DNA from: Rubripirellula reticaptiva
GTDB taxonomy: Bacteria > Planctomycetota > Planctomycetia > Pirellulales > Pirellulaceae
Assembly (NCBI RefSeq): GCF_007860175.1
Contig: NZ_SJPX01000004.1
Coordinates: forward strand, 620,001-684,000
Direction: 5' to 3'
Length of the DNA: 64,000 nt
This document shows positions 44,481 through 57,646 of the stretch, piece by piece (within the stretch, counting starts at the first letter, position 1; each line of letters starts with the position of its first letter). Below the pieces are notes generated by a model, which was given only the letters and a program-made list of their open reading frames with translations, ran no database searches and was not told the origin of the DNA. A program made the position numbers and the translations under genes.

Positions 44481-45155
44481 TTGTCCGGGCGTTTGATAGC
44501 GATTGGTGATATTCACGGTTGTCGTGTCGCACTTGAAAAATTGCTGGAAGAGATTGCACCGACGGCAGACGATATCGTCGTGACGCTGGGGGATTACGTG
44601 GACCGAGGTCCCGATTCTCGCGGCGTAATCGATGTGTTGGTGGAATTGGGGCGGCGCACGCGGTTGGTCTGCCTGCTGGGCAATCACGAAGAAATGATGC
44701 TAGCGGTGATTCGCGATGGCGAACCGCACCACAGTTGGCTCCGCTACGGAGGTGTCGAAACTCTCGATAGCTATGGTTTTGATGGCAGTCTGGACTTTCT
44801 GCCGGCCGAGCACGAGGCGTTTTTTGACTCGCTGGGAGACTATTTCGAGCATGACGGGTACTTTTTTACCCATGCAGCCTACGATCCCGATGAAGCTTTA
44901 GACCACCAAACGTCGGACATGCTGCGTTGGTATTCGTTGACCGAAGGGCTGCCCGCACCTCACCGCAGTGGCAAAACAGCCGTGGTCGGGCACACAGCGA
45001 ACCGTGATGGCGAGATTTTGGATGTTGGGCATTTGATCTGCATCGATACGTATTGCTATGGCGGTGGTTGGTTGACCGCAGTCGATCTGGGGAGTCGCGA
45101 ATATTGGCAGGTTTCAGAAGAAGGCATACTGCGGCCGAATCGCACAACATCGTGA
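44481..45155 (+). CDS. calcineurin-like metallophosphatase (PrpE/ApaH-like)
   Basis: The 224-residue enzyme carries all metal-site motifs of the phosphoprotein phosphatase superfamily: AIGDIHG, LGDYVDRGPDSRG, LLGNHEEM, FFTHA and VVGHT. Members cleave serine/threonine phosphate or diadenosine polyphosphates. The start is a TTG at 44481 with GGGAG eight bases upstream; no ATG gives the complete GDIHG domain. It is a single-domain cytoplasmic protein. Confidence 0.92.
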   Translation: MSGRLIAIGDIHGCRVALEKLLEEIAPTADDIVVTLGDYVDRGPDSRGVIDVLVELGRRTRLVCLLGNHEEMMLAVIRDGEPHHSWLRYGGVETLDSYGFDGSLDFLPAEHEAFFDSLGDYFEHDGYFFTHAAYDPDEALDHQTSDMLRWYSLTEGLPAPHRSGKTAVVGHTANRDGEILDVGHLICIDTYCYGGGWLTAVDLGSREYWQVSEEGILRPNRTTS

Positions 45156-45289
45156 TTTCGGCTGCGTAACCGGCAAACTTTGCCAGAAACGCTCAATCCG
45201 CATGGTCGTCGCGGTCGATGGAATTGTTAAGGTCGCGGTGCGCTCGCCGTCGATCATGCCGATTCATTCGTTTGCCGGAATCATCACCG

Positions 45290-46915
45290 ATGGATTTGAC
45301 TAAACCCCATCTCGCGAGATCGTTGCGAACTCTGCTCGTTTGCGCTGCAGCGTTGGCGCCCGCCGCGATGCCAATGTCCTTCGCTACGGCTCAGGTTCGC
45401 GTAAAAAGTCCCGACCGCGGTGTCTACCAGCCACCGACGCTTGAGTCTGTCACGCTTGAGTCGATTGCAGTCGAGGAGATTCCGTCCAAGGAATCTGCTG
45501 ATCCGAAACCTTCACAGCCTGTCGCGTCTGCCAAGGCGGTCTCGCCCAAGCCGCGTTTGCAGCAAGTCAATCACGAAGATGTGGTCCTGATTGATCCTCA
45601 GTCGGAGATCACCGACGGCACGGTCGTTGGATCGGGGCGGGTTCTCGATGCACCGACGATCATGAATCACCCACCGACCATTTATGAAGACAGCTACGAA
45701 GATGTCGGTGGATATGGCAGCTCGATCGGCCATGACTCATCCTGCGATGGTTGCAGCTCGTGCGATGGCATCGGCATGGGTGGTTGCGATGGCATGGGGT
45801 GCAACGGTTGTGGTGGATCCGGGTGCGGCAGTTGCTCCAATGCAACAATTTGTTTTCGACGTGACCATTGGTTTGGTGCATTTAGCGGTGGCGTTATGTT
45901 TCGCAGTGGCGATCGCTTGCCCGCGTTGATCACAACTGGCGCCTCGACTAACGCGGCAACGGCTGGCCGACTAGACCAAGCGACGACCTCGGTGTTGTCG
46001 GGCGCCAATACCGAGCATCGCGATGCCTCGTTTGGTGGACTCTTAAAAATTGGAACATGGCTGGACGAGTCGCAGTGTCGCAGCATGGTTTTCCGTGGGT
46101 GGGCAGTGACTGAGTCGTCGTTTGGATTTGACAGCACGCAAGACCAAAACAGCGTTCTGGCTCGCCCATTCACCAACACTTCTGTTACGCCCAACGAGCC
46201 CAGCACGATTGTGGTTGCGTTCCCCGGGGCGGCTGCCGGATCGGTCCACGTCGATGGCAGCAGCAACGTGTTTGGTGGCGATATCTCTGTCCGCCAGTTT
46301 TGGTACGGGCGATATGGCGGAACGGTCGATCTGTTGTACGGATATCAGTACATGCGATTGGACGAAGACTTGAATGTCTCAAGCACGTCGCTTTCACAGA
46401 ATGGCACTTTCGGACCAGCCGGCTCGGTGATTTCGATCAGCGACTCGATCGATGCCATCAACGATTTTCATGGTGCCCAATTGGGGATCGCCAGCAACTA
46501 TCGCGAAGGCTGCTGGTCGTTTCGATCGCTAGCGAAACTCGGTATGGGTGCGGTTAAACGAACTGCCCGACGTAGCGGCGTGACCATCACCGAAAACGGT
46601 GCTGACTCGTTCACCGATCCGCAAGGGTTGCTGGTTCGCGATACTAACAGCGGTACTCGTTCGAATACCACGTTTGGCGTCGTTCCCGAACTGGATCTGT
46701 CGTTGGGGTGGCATCGGTTCCCGCGGTTTGATGTCACGCTTGGTTATCACCTGATTGCGATGACCGACGCCCTGCAAGTTTCGGGGGCGTTGGATCCGAA
46801 CCTTTCGTCGAATCTGTCGAGTCCCTTGGTGGGCGGCGTGAACCCGTCGGCGAGTCTTCGGTATGACACGTTTTATGTGCAAGGTATTCACCTCGGACTA
46901 CATTACACGTATTAG
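45290..46915 (+). CDS. BBP7-family outer-membrane beta-barrel protein
   Basis: A 541-residue exported protein. The signal peptide (TLLVCAAALAPAAMPMSFATA) is followed by a proline-rich linker and an unusual Cys/Gly patch of about 40 residues (SCDGCSSCDGIGMGGCDG, CNGCGGSGCGSC). A planctomycete BBP7-type barrel follows: it begins with HWFGAFSGGVMFRSGDRL and has alternating strands (GYQYMRLDEDLNV, SYRSLAKLGMG-like segments), ending IHLGLHYTY with an aromatic C-terminus. ATG 45290 is used because the signal peptide starts there; a longer frame from 45218 is arginine-rich. Confidence 0.82.
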   Translation: MDLTKPHLARSLRTLLVCAAALAPAAMPMSFATAQVRVKSPDRGVYQPPTLESVTLESIAVEEIPSKESADPKPSQPVASAKAVSPKPRLQQVNHEDVVLIDPQSEITDGTVVGSGRVLDAPTIMNHPPTIYEDSYEDVGGYGSSIGHDSSCDGCSSCDGIGMGGCDGMGCNGCGGSGCGSCSNATICFRRDHWFGAFSGGVMFRSGDRLPALITTGASTNAATAGRLDQATTSVLSGANTEHRDASFGGLLKIGTWLDESQCRSMVFRGWAVTESSFGFDSTQDQNSVLARPFTNTSVTPNEPSTIVVAFPGAAAGSVHVDGSSNVFGGDISVRQFWYGRYGGTVDLLYGYQYMRLDEDLNVSSTSLSQNGTFGPAGSVISISDSIDAINDFHGAQLGIASNYREGCWSFRSLAKLGMGAVKRTARRSGVTITENGADSFTDPQGLLVRDTNSGTRSNTTFGVVPELDLSLGWHRFPRFDVTLGYHLIAMTDALQVSGALDPNLSSNLSSPLVGGVNPSASLRYDTFYVQGIHLGLHYTY

Positions 46916-46950
46916 TTAGTGTTCCTAATTCTGCTGCGTGAGACCACCTG

Positions 46951-47364
46951 TTGTCCGAATCGTCCAATCGTTTCTCTGATGCTCCGATTTCTCGGCTTGT
47001 CGGGTTTGATGTCCTGCCAGCCGAATCTGAAACTTCGGGTGACGTCGGCATTGCAACGGTCCAAATCATGTGTGGACCGCACCATCACAATCCGATGCAG
47101 CGAGTTCATGGTGGATTGATTGCCGCTCTTGCGGACGCCGCGATGGGAATCGCGTTCGGTCGAACACTGGTCGATCGTCAAGACTTTTCGACCATCGAGA
47201 TGAAGATCAACTTCATTCGACCGGTCAAAGAAGGCATGGTCGTCGCAAAAGCCCGTGTGGTCGAGCGAGGCTTGCGAATTGGGTTTGTGGATTGCGTTCT
47301 CACAAACCAGCGGGGTAAGACGATCGCGACGGCAACATCGACATGCACGGTGATTGATTCGTAG
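46951..47364 (+). CDS. PaaI-family hotdog thioesterase
   Basis: A 137-residue hotdog-fold protein. HNPMQRVHGGLIAALADAAM carries the HGG and acidic helix residue of PaaI/YbgC-like acyl-CoA thioesterases, followed by STIEMKINFIRPVKEG and the last strands. It hydrolyses acyl- or aryl-CoA thioesters in the cytoplasm; substrate unknown. The start is TTG 46951, 36 bases after the barrel stop, without a strong ribosome site. Confidence 0.88.
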   Translation: MSESSNRFSDAPISRLVGFDVLPAESETSGDVGIATVQIMCGPHHHNPMQRVHGGLIAALADAAMGIAFGRTLVDRQDFSTIEMKINFIRPVKEGMVVAKARVVERGLRIGFVDCVLTNQRGKTIATATSTCTVIDS

Positions 47365-47391
47365 CTATCGAAGTGCTTATTGAACTGTGGT

Positions 47392-48843
47392 TCAGTCTTC
47401 GTCGATGGGCATCTCGCCGGCGGCGTCCTCGTCATGCTTGTATTGGTCCAAACGTCGGTACAATGTTCGGGCACCAATTCCTAGGATCTTGGCGGCCTCT
47501 TCGCGGTTGTCGCCAGTTAGCTTTAGGGTCTCTTCAATTGCCCAACGTTCGATGACACTCAGCGGTTGTCCGACTAAGTCGTTGTCGCCCGTTACTAATG
47601 TCAGTGCCGTTTCGTTGCCGTCTGATTCGGCGGGGGCGTCAATCAGTTCAGGCGGTAAATCATCGATGTCTAACTTGCCGTCGGTATCGAGTACGACCAT
47701 GGTTTCGACAAAATTGCGGAGCTGTCGAACGTTGCCTGGCCAATCATAGGCAAAGAAACGCTTTGTCACCGCGGGTGTGAAGTGTGCGGTGGCTTTGTCA
47801 TGTCGCCGCAAGAACATTTTTCGAAAACTGTCCATCAGCGGGACGACGTCTTCGCGTCGCTCGCGAAGCGCCGGTAATTCGATAGTGACGACCTTCAATC
47901 GATGGTACAGGTCGCGGCGAAACGTGCCCGCTTCGATCATGTCTTCGAGCGGCCGGTTGGTGGCCGAAATCAATCGAACGTTGACCTTGATCGTTTTGTT
48001 ATCGCCGACCCGTGTGATTTGGTTTTCTTCGAGCACTCGCAGCAATTTGATCTGTGTCGCCATCGGCATGTCGCCGACTTCGTCTAAGAACAAGGTACCG
48101 CCGTTGGCATATTGGAAAGCACCTTCACGATCGGAAACCGCGCCAGTGAACGATCCTTTGACGTGTCCGAACAGTTCGCTTTCGACCAGGTTCTCGGCGA
48201 TCGCGCCGGTGTTCATCGCCACGATTCGTTTGGCGCGGCGAGGACTGTTTTGGTGGATTGCTTGAGCGATGACTTCTTTGCCTGTTCCGTTCTCGCCGGT
48301 GATCAGCACCGTTGCGTCGGTCGACGCGATCCGTCGGACGCGGTCAACGACATCCTGCATCTTCTTGCTGGTGTAGATGATGCCTTCGAAGCCGAACCGT
48401 TCGTCGAGTCGCTGATGCAGTTCCGTATTCTCGCGGCGCAGTAGAACAGCCTTGGCTGCTTTTTCAGCGATCGCGCGCAAACGGTTGGGGGTGATTGGCT
48501 TTTCTAGAAAGTTGAACGCGCCTTGCTGCATCGCCTCGACGGCGATAGGAACGGTCGCGTGGCCGGTCACCATCACGACCTCGCAGTCTGGCAATCGTTC
48601 TTTTGCCAGACTGAGGACTTTCATGCCGTCAACGTCATTCATCACCATATCGGTGATGACAATGTCGTATGTTTCACGCTGGATCAATTTGACCGCTTCT
48701 GGACCGCTAGTTGCAACTTCGCAAACGTATCCGACCTTTTCCAGGCTTTCGGTCATCGCCCGCGCGTGCGCGGCCTCGTTGTCGACGACCAACAACTTCA
48801 GACTAGCGGGATCAAAATCGACGTTGTGGGAATCGGATGACAT
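47392..48843 (-). CDS. NtrC-family sigma54-dependent response regulator
   Basis: A 483-residue regulator. The receiver spans 15-130 (LLVVDNE, phospho-Asp in DIVITDMVMNDVDG, Lys in LEKPI). The AAA+ domain spans about 155-390 (Walker A GENGTGKE, GSFTGA sigma54 loop, Walker B GGTLFLDEVGD, DLYHRL, WPGNVRQLRNF). The C-terminal Fis-type HTH is AAKILGIGARTLYRRLDQYK. It activates sigma54 promoters when phosphorylated. The usual GAFTGA has Ser for Ala, which is tolerated in the family. No kinase gene is adjacent. Confidence 0.94.
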   Translation of the reverse strand: MSSDSHNVDFDPASLKLLVVDNEAAHARAMTESLEKVGYVCEVATSGPEAVKLIQRETYDIVITDMVMNDVDGMKVLSLAKERLPDCEVVMVTGHATVPIAVEAMQQGAFNFLEKPITPNRLRAIAEKAAKAVLLRRENTELHQRLDERFGFEGIIYTSKKMQDVVDRVRRIASTDATVLITGENGTGKEVIAQAIHQNSPRRAKRIVAMNTGAIAENLVESELFGHVKGSFTGAVSDREGAFQYANGGTLFLDEVGDMPMATQIKLLRVLEENQITRVGDNKTIKVNVRLISATNRPLEDMIEAGTFRRDLYHRLKVVTIELPALRERREDVVPLMDSFRKMFLRRHDKATAHFTPAVTKRFFAYDWPGNVRQLRNFVETMVVLDTDGKLDIDDLPPELIDAPAESDGNETALTLVTGDNDLVGQPLSVIERWAIEETLKLTGDNREEAAKILGIGARTLYRRLDQYKHDEDAAGEMPIDED

Positions 48844-48935
48844 GACTTGGTCAGATGCTTTTTTTCTCGCACGATCCTGTTACTGCTCCGTTCACATTGC
48901 CAAGGCGAACGAAGAGCGGTCGAAAGGATAATGAT

Positions 48936-52184
<3,249 letters not shown>

Positions 52185-52495
52185 TGTGTCTTTCCGGCGT
52201 GAGGTGAGAGGCGTAGGTGAACATCCGTGATGTGGCGATTTTGGTCGCTGACACGCAAATTGCTAGGCAGAATAGCAAAGAAATGCCGAGGCGCAGAGGA
52301 CGCCTCCGATTGCTTCGTGGCCGAATCTGCCACGAAGCTGTTTTTTGCCTGAAAAGACCGGGATCTGAATCAATCGTTAGCTAACTTCACGGAGGACGAA
52401 GTCACTAAAGAAGACCCACACGGGCTCCCTTGGGAACCGCAATCGCTGAGAATCACCTCCCGAGGGGGCGCCTAATCGATGACTAATATCGATGC
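52185..52495. other. 311-bp interval with a possible gene remnant
   Basis: No intact gene is present. The minus strand 52377-52450 encodes LRFPREPVWVFFSDFVLREV followed by a stop, which resembles the last strand of a lectin-like domain; upstream in that frame it enters the ThuA gene out of phase. It may be a decayed gene tail or chance. The rest shows nothing recognisable. Confidence 0.3.
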
Positions 52496-53521
52496 CTAAT
52501 CCTTGCTGGGATTTTCCGGATTCATGATCGGTGTGTCCCAGTCGGACATGTCCAGCGGTTTCACTCCGCGGCGGAATCCTTTGAAGCCGAAAGTGGTCGG
52601 GTGGTAGGGGCCGACAAAGTCCGTTTTCAGGTCCGCGCTGATCGAGTCTTCCAGACCCATCGCCCACAGGCTTCCGTTGACCATCAGACGTCGGAATCCG
52701 TCGTTGCGCAAGTCTTCCGATGCGCCGTAGGTCGTCGTGAAGACACGCCCGGTCGCTCCGTTTTCACCCGAATAGGTTCGTGTCCAAACGCCTGGGCAGG
52801 GAGTTTTATCCTTTGCCGGCGCAGCATCGGGGCTCATGCTTTCGAGCGGTTGGGCGTTCGCCAGTACCACCGAGTTTGGCATTGGATCGACCCAGTAGCC
52901 GCCAGATTCAACCCAAGGGTTCTTCACACCTCGCAGGATCGGGTGCCCTGCTTGCTCCGGTGCAATGTCTAGTCGGGTGCTCATGACGTGGTTCTTGCCG
53001 TAGTGGCTGACCCAGGTTTCACCCAAGATCTGCCGGCCGAATCCGCCCTTCATTTCTTCACCGCTGTATTTATGGTCGAACCTGGCAAATGGTGAATCTT
53101 TCGGGATCTTAAAGGCGTGCGTGCTTGTTCGCGTGCCGACGACCGGGCCACCGCGATTGAGGTAATCGACAATTGGTTGCATTTGTTCGGCGGGAAAGTT
53201 TTGGAATCGCAGGCCGAACACCAATAAGTCCGCATCCGCGATCGCGTCTGTATGTGGCATGTTGCTATTGCCTGGCTCGATGAATCCTGTTTTGGAGTCG
53301 ATGTTGAACAGCACCGTGCATTTGAAACCGTGATGCTTTGCCATGATACGAGCGAGCGCTGGCAGTGCTTCTTCGCTTCGGTATTCGTGATCGCCGGCTA
53401 GAAACACAATGTGCTTGCCGACGCCGACACCTGCATCGCCCTGATAGACGAGCGGTCCGTCATTGGCCGTCGCAACTGCAAACGAAAGAGCCATCGAAAA
53501 TAGAAACGCAAAAAAACGCAT
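52496..53521 (-). CDS. exported ThuA-like domain protein
   Basis: A 341-residue protein with a signal peptide (FFAFLFSMALSFAVATA) and a ThuA fold (class I glutamine-amidotransferase-like): HIVFLAGDHEYRSEEALP, LLVFGLRFQNFPAEQ, RGGPVVGTRTSTHAF, and a late WTRTYSGENGATGRVFTTTYG. ThuA proteins are linked to trehalose and other sugar handling; the mechanism is unsettled. ATG 53521 is used because the signal peptide begins there. It is third in the apparent PSD1-DUF1501-ThuA operon, with a gap of 92 bp to the DUF1501 stop. Confidence 0.86.
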   Translation of the reverse strand: MRFFAFLFSMALSFAVATANDGPLVYQGDAGVGVGKHIVFLAGDHEYRSEEALPALARIMAKHHGFKCTVLFNIDSKTGFIEPGNSNMPHTDAIADADLLVFGLRFQNFPAEQMQPIVDYLNRGGPVVGTRTSTHAFKIPKDSPFARFDHKYSGEEMKGGFGRQILGETWVSHYGKNHVMSTRLDIAPEQAGHPILRGVKNPWVESGGYWVDPMPNSVVLANAQPLESMSPDAAPAKDKTPCPGVWTRTYSGENGATGRVFTTTYGASEDLRNDGFRRLMVNGSLWAMGLEDSISADLKTDFVGPYHPTTFGFKGFRRGVKPLDMSDWDTPIMNPENPSKD

Positions 53522-53613
53522 TTTGAAAGTCTCGGATAAAAGTAGGTGGTAAATGCTAGGCAGCAATGGTTGTCGGCCAACAATTGCCTTGGGAGTTTCG
53601 ATCGCTTTAGATT

Positions 53614-55062
53614 TCACGTGACAAGAGACCGGATCATCGCTCCCTCATTGACGGTGGGACGTTCGAGTCGGCCTTGGTGGTTGTAGGACAACTTTAGTCG
53701 ATCGAGTCCCATTAAATGCAGGATACTTGCATGAATGTCGTGGACGTGAGCGCGTTCTTCGATGGCGTACAAGCCGAGTTCGTCGGTCGCGCCAATCACT
53801 TGTCCGCCGCGCACGCCTCCGCCCGCCATCCACATCGTAAACCCCGTTGGATTGTGGTCGCGCCCATCGCCTTTCTCACTCATCGGTGTCCGTCCAAACT
53901 CACCACCCCATACGACCAACGTTTCGTCTAGCAATCCGCGACGTTTCAGATCAGTCAACAATCCGGCGATTGGCAAGTCGACTTCGCCGCAGTACCGGCC
54001 GTGATTGCCTTCGATGTTGGCGTGGGCATCCCAGCCGCTGCCGGTGCCGCTATAAAGCTGGATGAACCGGACGCCTCGTTCAACTAAGCGGCGAGCCAGT
54101 AAGCAGATTTCGCCGTAGTTTTTGGTCCGTTTATTGTCTAATCCGTAAAGCTTCTGCGTTTCGGCGGATTCGATTGACAGGTCCACCGCCTCTGGTGCAG
54201 CCGATTGCATTCGGGCGGCCAATTCGTATGATCGGATTCTGGCGTCGAGTGTCGAAACGTTTGGCAACCGCATTGCGTGCTGGGAATTGATGCGGTTGAT
54301 CAGGTCCAGCTTTTGCATCTGGGTTTCGAACGTCACACCAGGTGGCCGTTTAAGGTTCGCAATCGCTTCACCGTTGGGGCCGTTGCCAACCGGCGTGCCT
54401 TGATAGGTCGCCGGCAAGAACCCCGGTCCCCAACTTCGCACGCCGTTGGTGGCCGGTTTCGGCTGGTCCGTCATCACTACGAACGCAGGCAAATCTTGGT
54501 TTTCACTGCCCAGCCCGTAGGTGATCCACGACCCCAGCGATGGGCGGCCACCCAGGATCGAGCCGGTGTTCATCAAATTGCAGCCACCGGAATGATTGAT
54601 GCCTTCGCCATAGCAAGATCGGATGATCGCCAAGTCGTCCGCATGCCGGGCGACGTTCGGAAACCAGTCACTGATCTCAAGACCGCTTTCGCCATAACGC
54701 GACCATTTTCGTTTCGAAGCTAGCAGCGGCGCGCCATGTTCGCCCATCGCCGTGATCGGCGTTTTGAAACTGGACGGTAAACCTTGGCCCGCCAGCTTAT
54801 TCAATAGAGGCTTGCGATCAAACGTGTCCATTTGGCTGGGGCCGCCTTCCATGAACAGAAAGATCACGCTCTTTGCGGTCTGGCGGTGGTGCAGTGTTAA
54901 AGGATGTGCCGTGTCGCTGGCCTGCGATGACAACATGCCTTGCAACGCTAACGCACCAAAGCCCGCACCAGCCGAAGCTAGGAACTGACGCCTGTTATGC
55001 GCATGTTGCACGTGTGGCACACCGAAGCTGCGGCACAGGCTCGATTCGTTCGGATTCTTCAC
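53614..55062 (-). CDS. DUF1501 protein, Tat-exported
   Basis: A 482-residue protein of the DUF1501 family, an alkaline-phosphatase/sulfatase-fold group. The twin-arginine signal is HNRRQFLASAGAGFGALALQ. VIFLFMEGGPSQMDTFDRKP is the typical first metal-site motif, then FIQLYSGTGSGWDAHANIEG, VVWGGEFGRTPMSEKGDGRD and HDIHASILHLMGLD. The GTG start lies four bases after the stop of the PSD1 gene. DUF1501-PSD1 pairs are abundant in planctomycetes and are often proposed to degrade complex polymers; biochemical function is unproven. Confidence 0.92.
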   Translation of the reverse strand: MKNPNESSLCRSFGVPHVQHAHNRRQFLASAGAGFGALALQGMLSSQASDTAHPLTLHHRQTAKSVIFLFMEGGPSQMDTFDRKPLLNKLAGQGLPSSFKTPITAMGEHGAPLLASKRKWSRYGESGLEISDWFPNVARHADDLAIIRSCYGEGINHSGGCNLMNTGSILGGRPSLGSWITYGLGSENQDLPAFVVMTDQPKPATNGVRSWGPGFLPATYQGTPVGNGPNGEAIANLKRPPGVTFETQMQKLDLINRINSQHAMRLPNVSTLDARIRSYELAARMQSAAPEAVDLSIESAETQKLYGLDNKRTKNYGEICLLARRLVERGVRFIQLYSGTGSGWDAHANIEGNHGRYCGEVDLPIAGLLTDLKRRGLLDETLVVWGGEFGRTPMSEKGDGRDHNPTGFTMWMAGGGVRGGQVIGATDELGLYAIEERAHVHDIHASILHLMGLDRLKLSYNHQGRLERPTVNEGAMIRSLVT

Positions 55063-55066
55063 TGTT

Positions 55067-57547
55067 TTACTCCACGAACAGGAATGCGTTGCTGTTTAGC
55101 AAGACGTGGCAAACGTTGACTTCGCCGTCTTCACCTGACTGAACCAGTGGCGACAGCCAATGACGAACTTCGTCATCCGGGGCGACGCCGGTCAGAATGC
55201 GGTGCGCCCGGTCGATGAACGCATCTGAACGCTGCTCAGGTGCAATCCCTTGAACGTCTTTTCGGACACGAGCCGAAAAGGACTTTGCGACTGACAAGAT
55301 CCGCGGGTTGTTCATCATCATTAGCGACTGGGGAGCGGTTGTCGTCACGTCTCGCCGGGCGGTCCCGACCACGCCGGGCGGTGCATCCAAGGTCGCAAGC
55401 ATTTCGTCGGACTTGTTTCGGAACCGACGCAGATATATCGACCGTCGACCTTGAGTACCCGAAGGCCCTGGGCCGCCAACTTCATCGATCAAACTGTTCA
55501 TCGCGATCAACAGCGAATCCCGGTACTGTTCCGCATCGAGGCGACGAACCGGGTGATGCCAGATCAGTCGGTTGCCGGCATCAATATCCATCGCTGATTC
55601 GGCATCCGGATTAACGGCGGATTGTTTGTAAGTCTCACTGGTCACAATTTCTCGCTGGATCGATTGGATAGACCAGCCAGAGTCGATGAACCGACTAGCC
55701 AAATGATCCAGCAGTTGGGGATGCGTTGGCTGCTCGCCAAGGCTGCCAAAGTCGTTAGGGCTGCGGACGATGCCTTGTCCAAAGTGATACTGCCACAGCC
55801 GATTGACCATCACTCGCGCCGTCACGGGGTTGTCCGGCGACGTGATCCAAGCGGCGAGTGCAGATCTACGACCGCTCGATTGAGGTGATTCGGCTGGTGG
55901 CGTCGGTTCTAGATCCTGACCGCCGAACCATTGTGGGATGCCAGGTTGAAACTCGCTGCCTTGGCTGCGTCCTGGCAAACGAGTCGGTCTGGTTGGACCG
56001 GTCGCGTCGGCGACGCTGATCATGACGTCCAGCGTATACGGATTCGCACCCAACTCGCTGAGCCGGTGCAAGATTTCACCGCGTCTTTTGTATCGCTCGG
56101 GGCCTAATGCGCTTTTGACTTTTCCGTCCTGCAGTCCTTCTTCGAAGACTTGCCGAGCGACTAAGTAAGCGAGTTGATGTTCGTAGGAATTGCGTTCGGA
56201 TGGTGATTTGCGGTACGCCGACAGCACGTCAGCTGGAAAACGTTCCGCGTGTGCGTCGCTCATCTTGCGGACTTCTTCACCCTCGACCGACGACAGTTCG
56301 GCTAGCAGGTCATTGACTTCATTTTCTTGTTCTGGGACCGCCGTCGGGATCGCGCGATCGACAAACACGACGGGTTCAAAAACACTCCGCAGCCGAAAGT
56401 AGTCTGACCGGGGAATCGGATCGAACTTGTGGTCGTGGCATTTTGCACACGCTAAACCCGTTGCCAAGAAAACGTCGGCCGTCACGTCGGTCATCTCGTC
56501 GACGATGTTTTGCCATTGGCCTTCGGCATCGCGTTGGTTGTATTCAAAAATCCCAAGGCGTAAAAATCCAACGGCTGCCAGCGCACGATCATCGCCAGGC
56601 GAAATTTCGTCGCCCGCGATCTGAAGCGATACGAATTCGTCGTACGGCATTTTGTCATTGAACGCGCCGGCGACGAAATCACGATACCGCCATGCTTGGG
56701 GCCGATAAGCGTCGGCTCGCCATCCATCGGATTCTGCATAGCGAACCAGATCCAGCCATAGCCGAGCCATCCGGGTGCCGTACGCTGGGTCAGCGAACAT
56801 CGAATCGACCAATCGCACGTAAGCATTCGGACGACGGTCGGCGACAAATCGATCGATCGATTCTGGGGATGGCGGGACGCCGAGCAAGTCGTACGACAAG
56901 CGGCGAATCAATCGGATGCGATCGGCCGTCGGTGCACGATGAAGTCCGGCACTATGTAGACCCGCGTCGATGTAGCGATCGATGACGGTTGGAGATCGAA
57001 TGCCGGGGACTGGATCGGGCAACGGGCCTGTCGCGATGGGATGCGATGCCCAGCCTTGATCAGACGCAGGATCGGTTTCATCCGAACCAGGGCCGCCGGG
57101 AATTGAGCTTGCCGTTTTCGCGATCGGCCAAAACGCACCTTGTCGAATCCAAGTCGCAAAGTCGGCTTTCTCGGCGTCACTAAGTGGCTGATCCGGTGGC
57201 ATTTCAAGACCGTCATATCGGATCGCCGCCATCAATAGGCTGGAGTCAGGGTCACCCGCGATCGCCGCCGCACCGCTATCGCCGCCCACCGAAATCGAAT
57301 CGTGTTGATCTAGCCGCAATCCGCCCTCTTTGGATTCGCCGCTGTGACACTCGTAACAGCGGTCGATCAAGATTGGTCGAATGCGAGACTCGAAAAAACG
57401 CATCGATTGTTCGCTCGTCTCCGCTTTGGATTCGGCGTTTGCCAAGATCGAAAACGGAAACGCACATAACACAGCGACGACCATTGCCGCGATGGATGTG
57501 GCAACAAGGACGAAACGACTGCGACGGCTTGGGGGGAGATTTTGCAA
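55067..57547 (-). CDS. PSD1 / DUF1549-DUF1553 cytochrome-c-domain protein
   Basis: An 826-residue exported protein with an N-terminal hydrophobic signal, then a planctomycete-type cytochrome c domain (CYECHSGESKEGGLRLD, heme ligation by CxxCH and a later methionine region GLEMPPDQPLSD). DUF1549 includes FLATGLACAKCHDHKFDP with a second CxxCH, and DUF1553 includes PVTARVMVNRLWQYHFGQG and TTAPQSLMMMNNP. The start is TTG 57547. It is the first gene of the operon with DUF1501 and ThuA and is thought to work in periplasmic redox or polymer breakdown. Confidence 0.93.
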   Translation of the reverse strand: MQNLPPSRRSRFVLVATSIAAMVVAVLCAFPFSILANAESKAETSEQSMRFFESRIRPILIDRCYECHSGESKEGGLRLDQHDSISVGGDSGAAAIAGDPDSSLLMAAIRYDGLEMPPDQPLSDAEKADFATWIRQGAFWPIAKTASSIPGGPGSDETDPASDQGWASHPIATGPLPDPVPGIRSPTVIDRYIDAGLHSAGLHRAPTADRIRLIRRLSYDLLGVPPSPESIDRFVADRRPNAYVRLVDSMFADPAYGTRMARLWLDLVRYAESDGWRADAYRPQAWRYRDFVAGAFNDKMPYDEFVSLQIAGDEISPGDDRALAAVGFLRLGIFEYNQRDAEGQWQNIVDEMTDVTADVFLATGLACAKCHDHKFDPIPRSDYFRLRSVFEPVVFVDRAIPTAVPEQENEVNDLLAELSSVEGEEVRKMSDAHAERFPADVLSAYRKSPSERNSYEHQLAYLVARQVFEEGLQDGKVKSALGPERYKRRGEILHRLSELGANPYTLDVMISVADATGPTRPTRLPGRSQGSEFQPGIPQWFGGQDLEPTPPAESPQSSGRRSALAAWITSPDNPVTARVMVNRLWQYHFGQGIVRSPNDFGSLGEQPTHPQLLDHLASRFIDSGWSIQSIQREIVTSETYKQSAVNPDAESAMDIDAGNRLIWHHPVRRLDAEQYRDSLLIAMNSLIDEVGGPGPSGTQGRRSIYLRRFRNKSDEMLATLDAPPGVVGTARRDVTTTAPQSLMMMNNPRILSVAKSFSARVRKDVQGIAPEQRSDAFIDRAHRILTGVAPDDEVRHWLSPLVQSGEDGEVNVCHVLLNSNAFLFVE

Positions 57548-57646
57548 GGCGGGGATTCTCGAAGTGGGATTAGAGAACCGCCCTAGGATAGCCGATGTGG
57601 GATCGCCGAGGGGATTTTTTTCGTTGGTCGAACCCGAGCAATCCTG

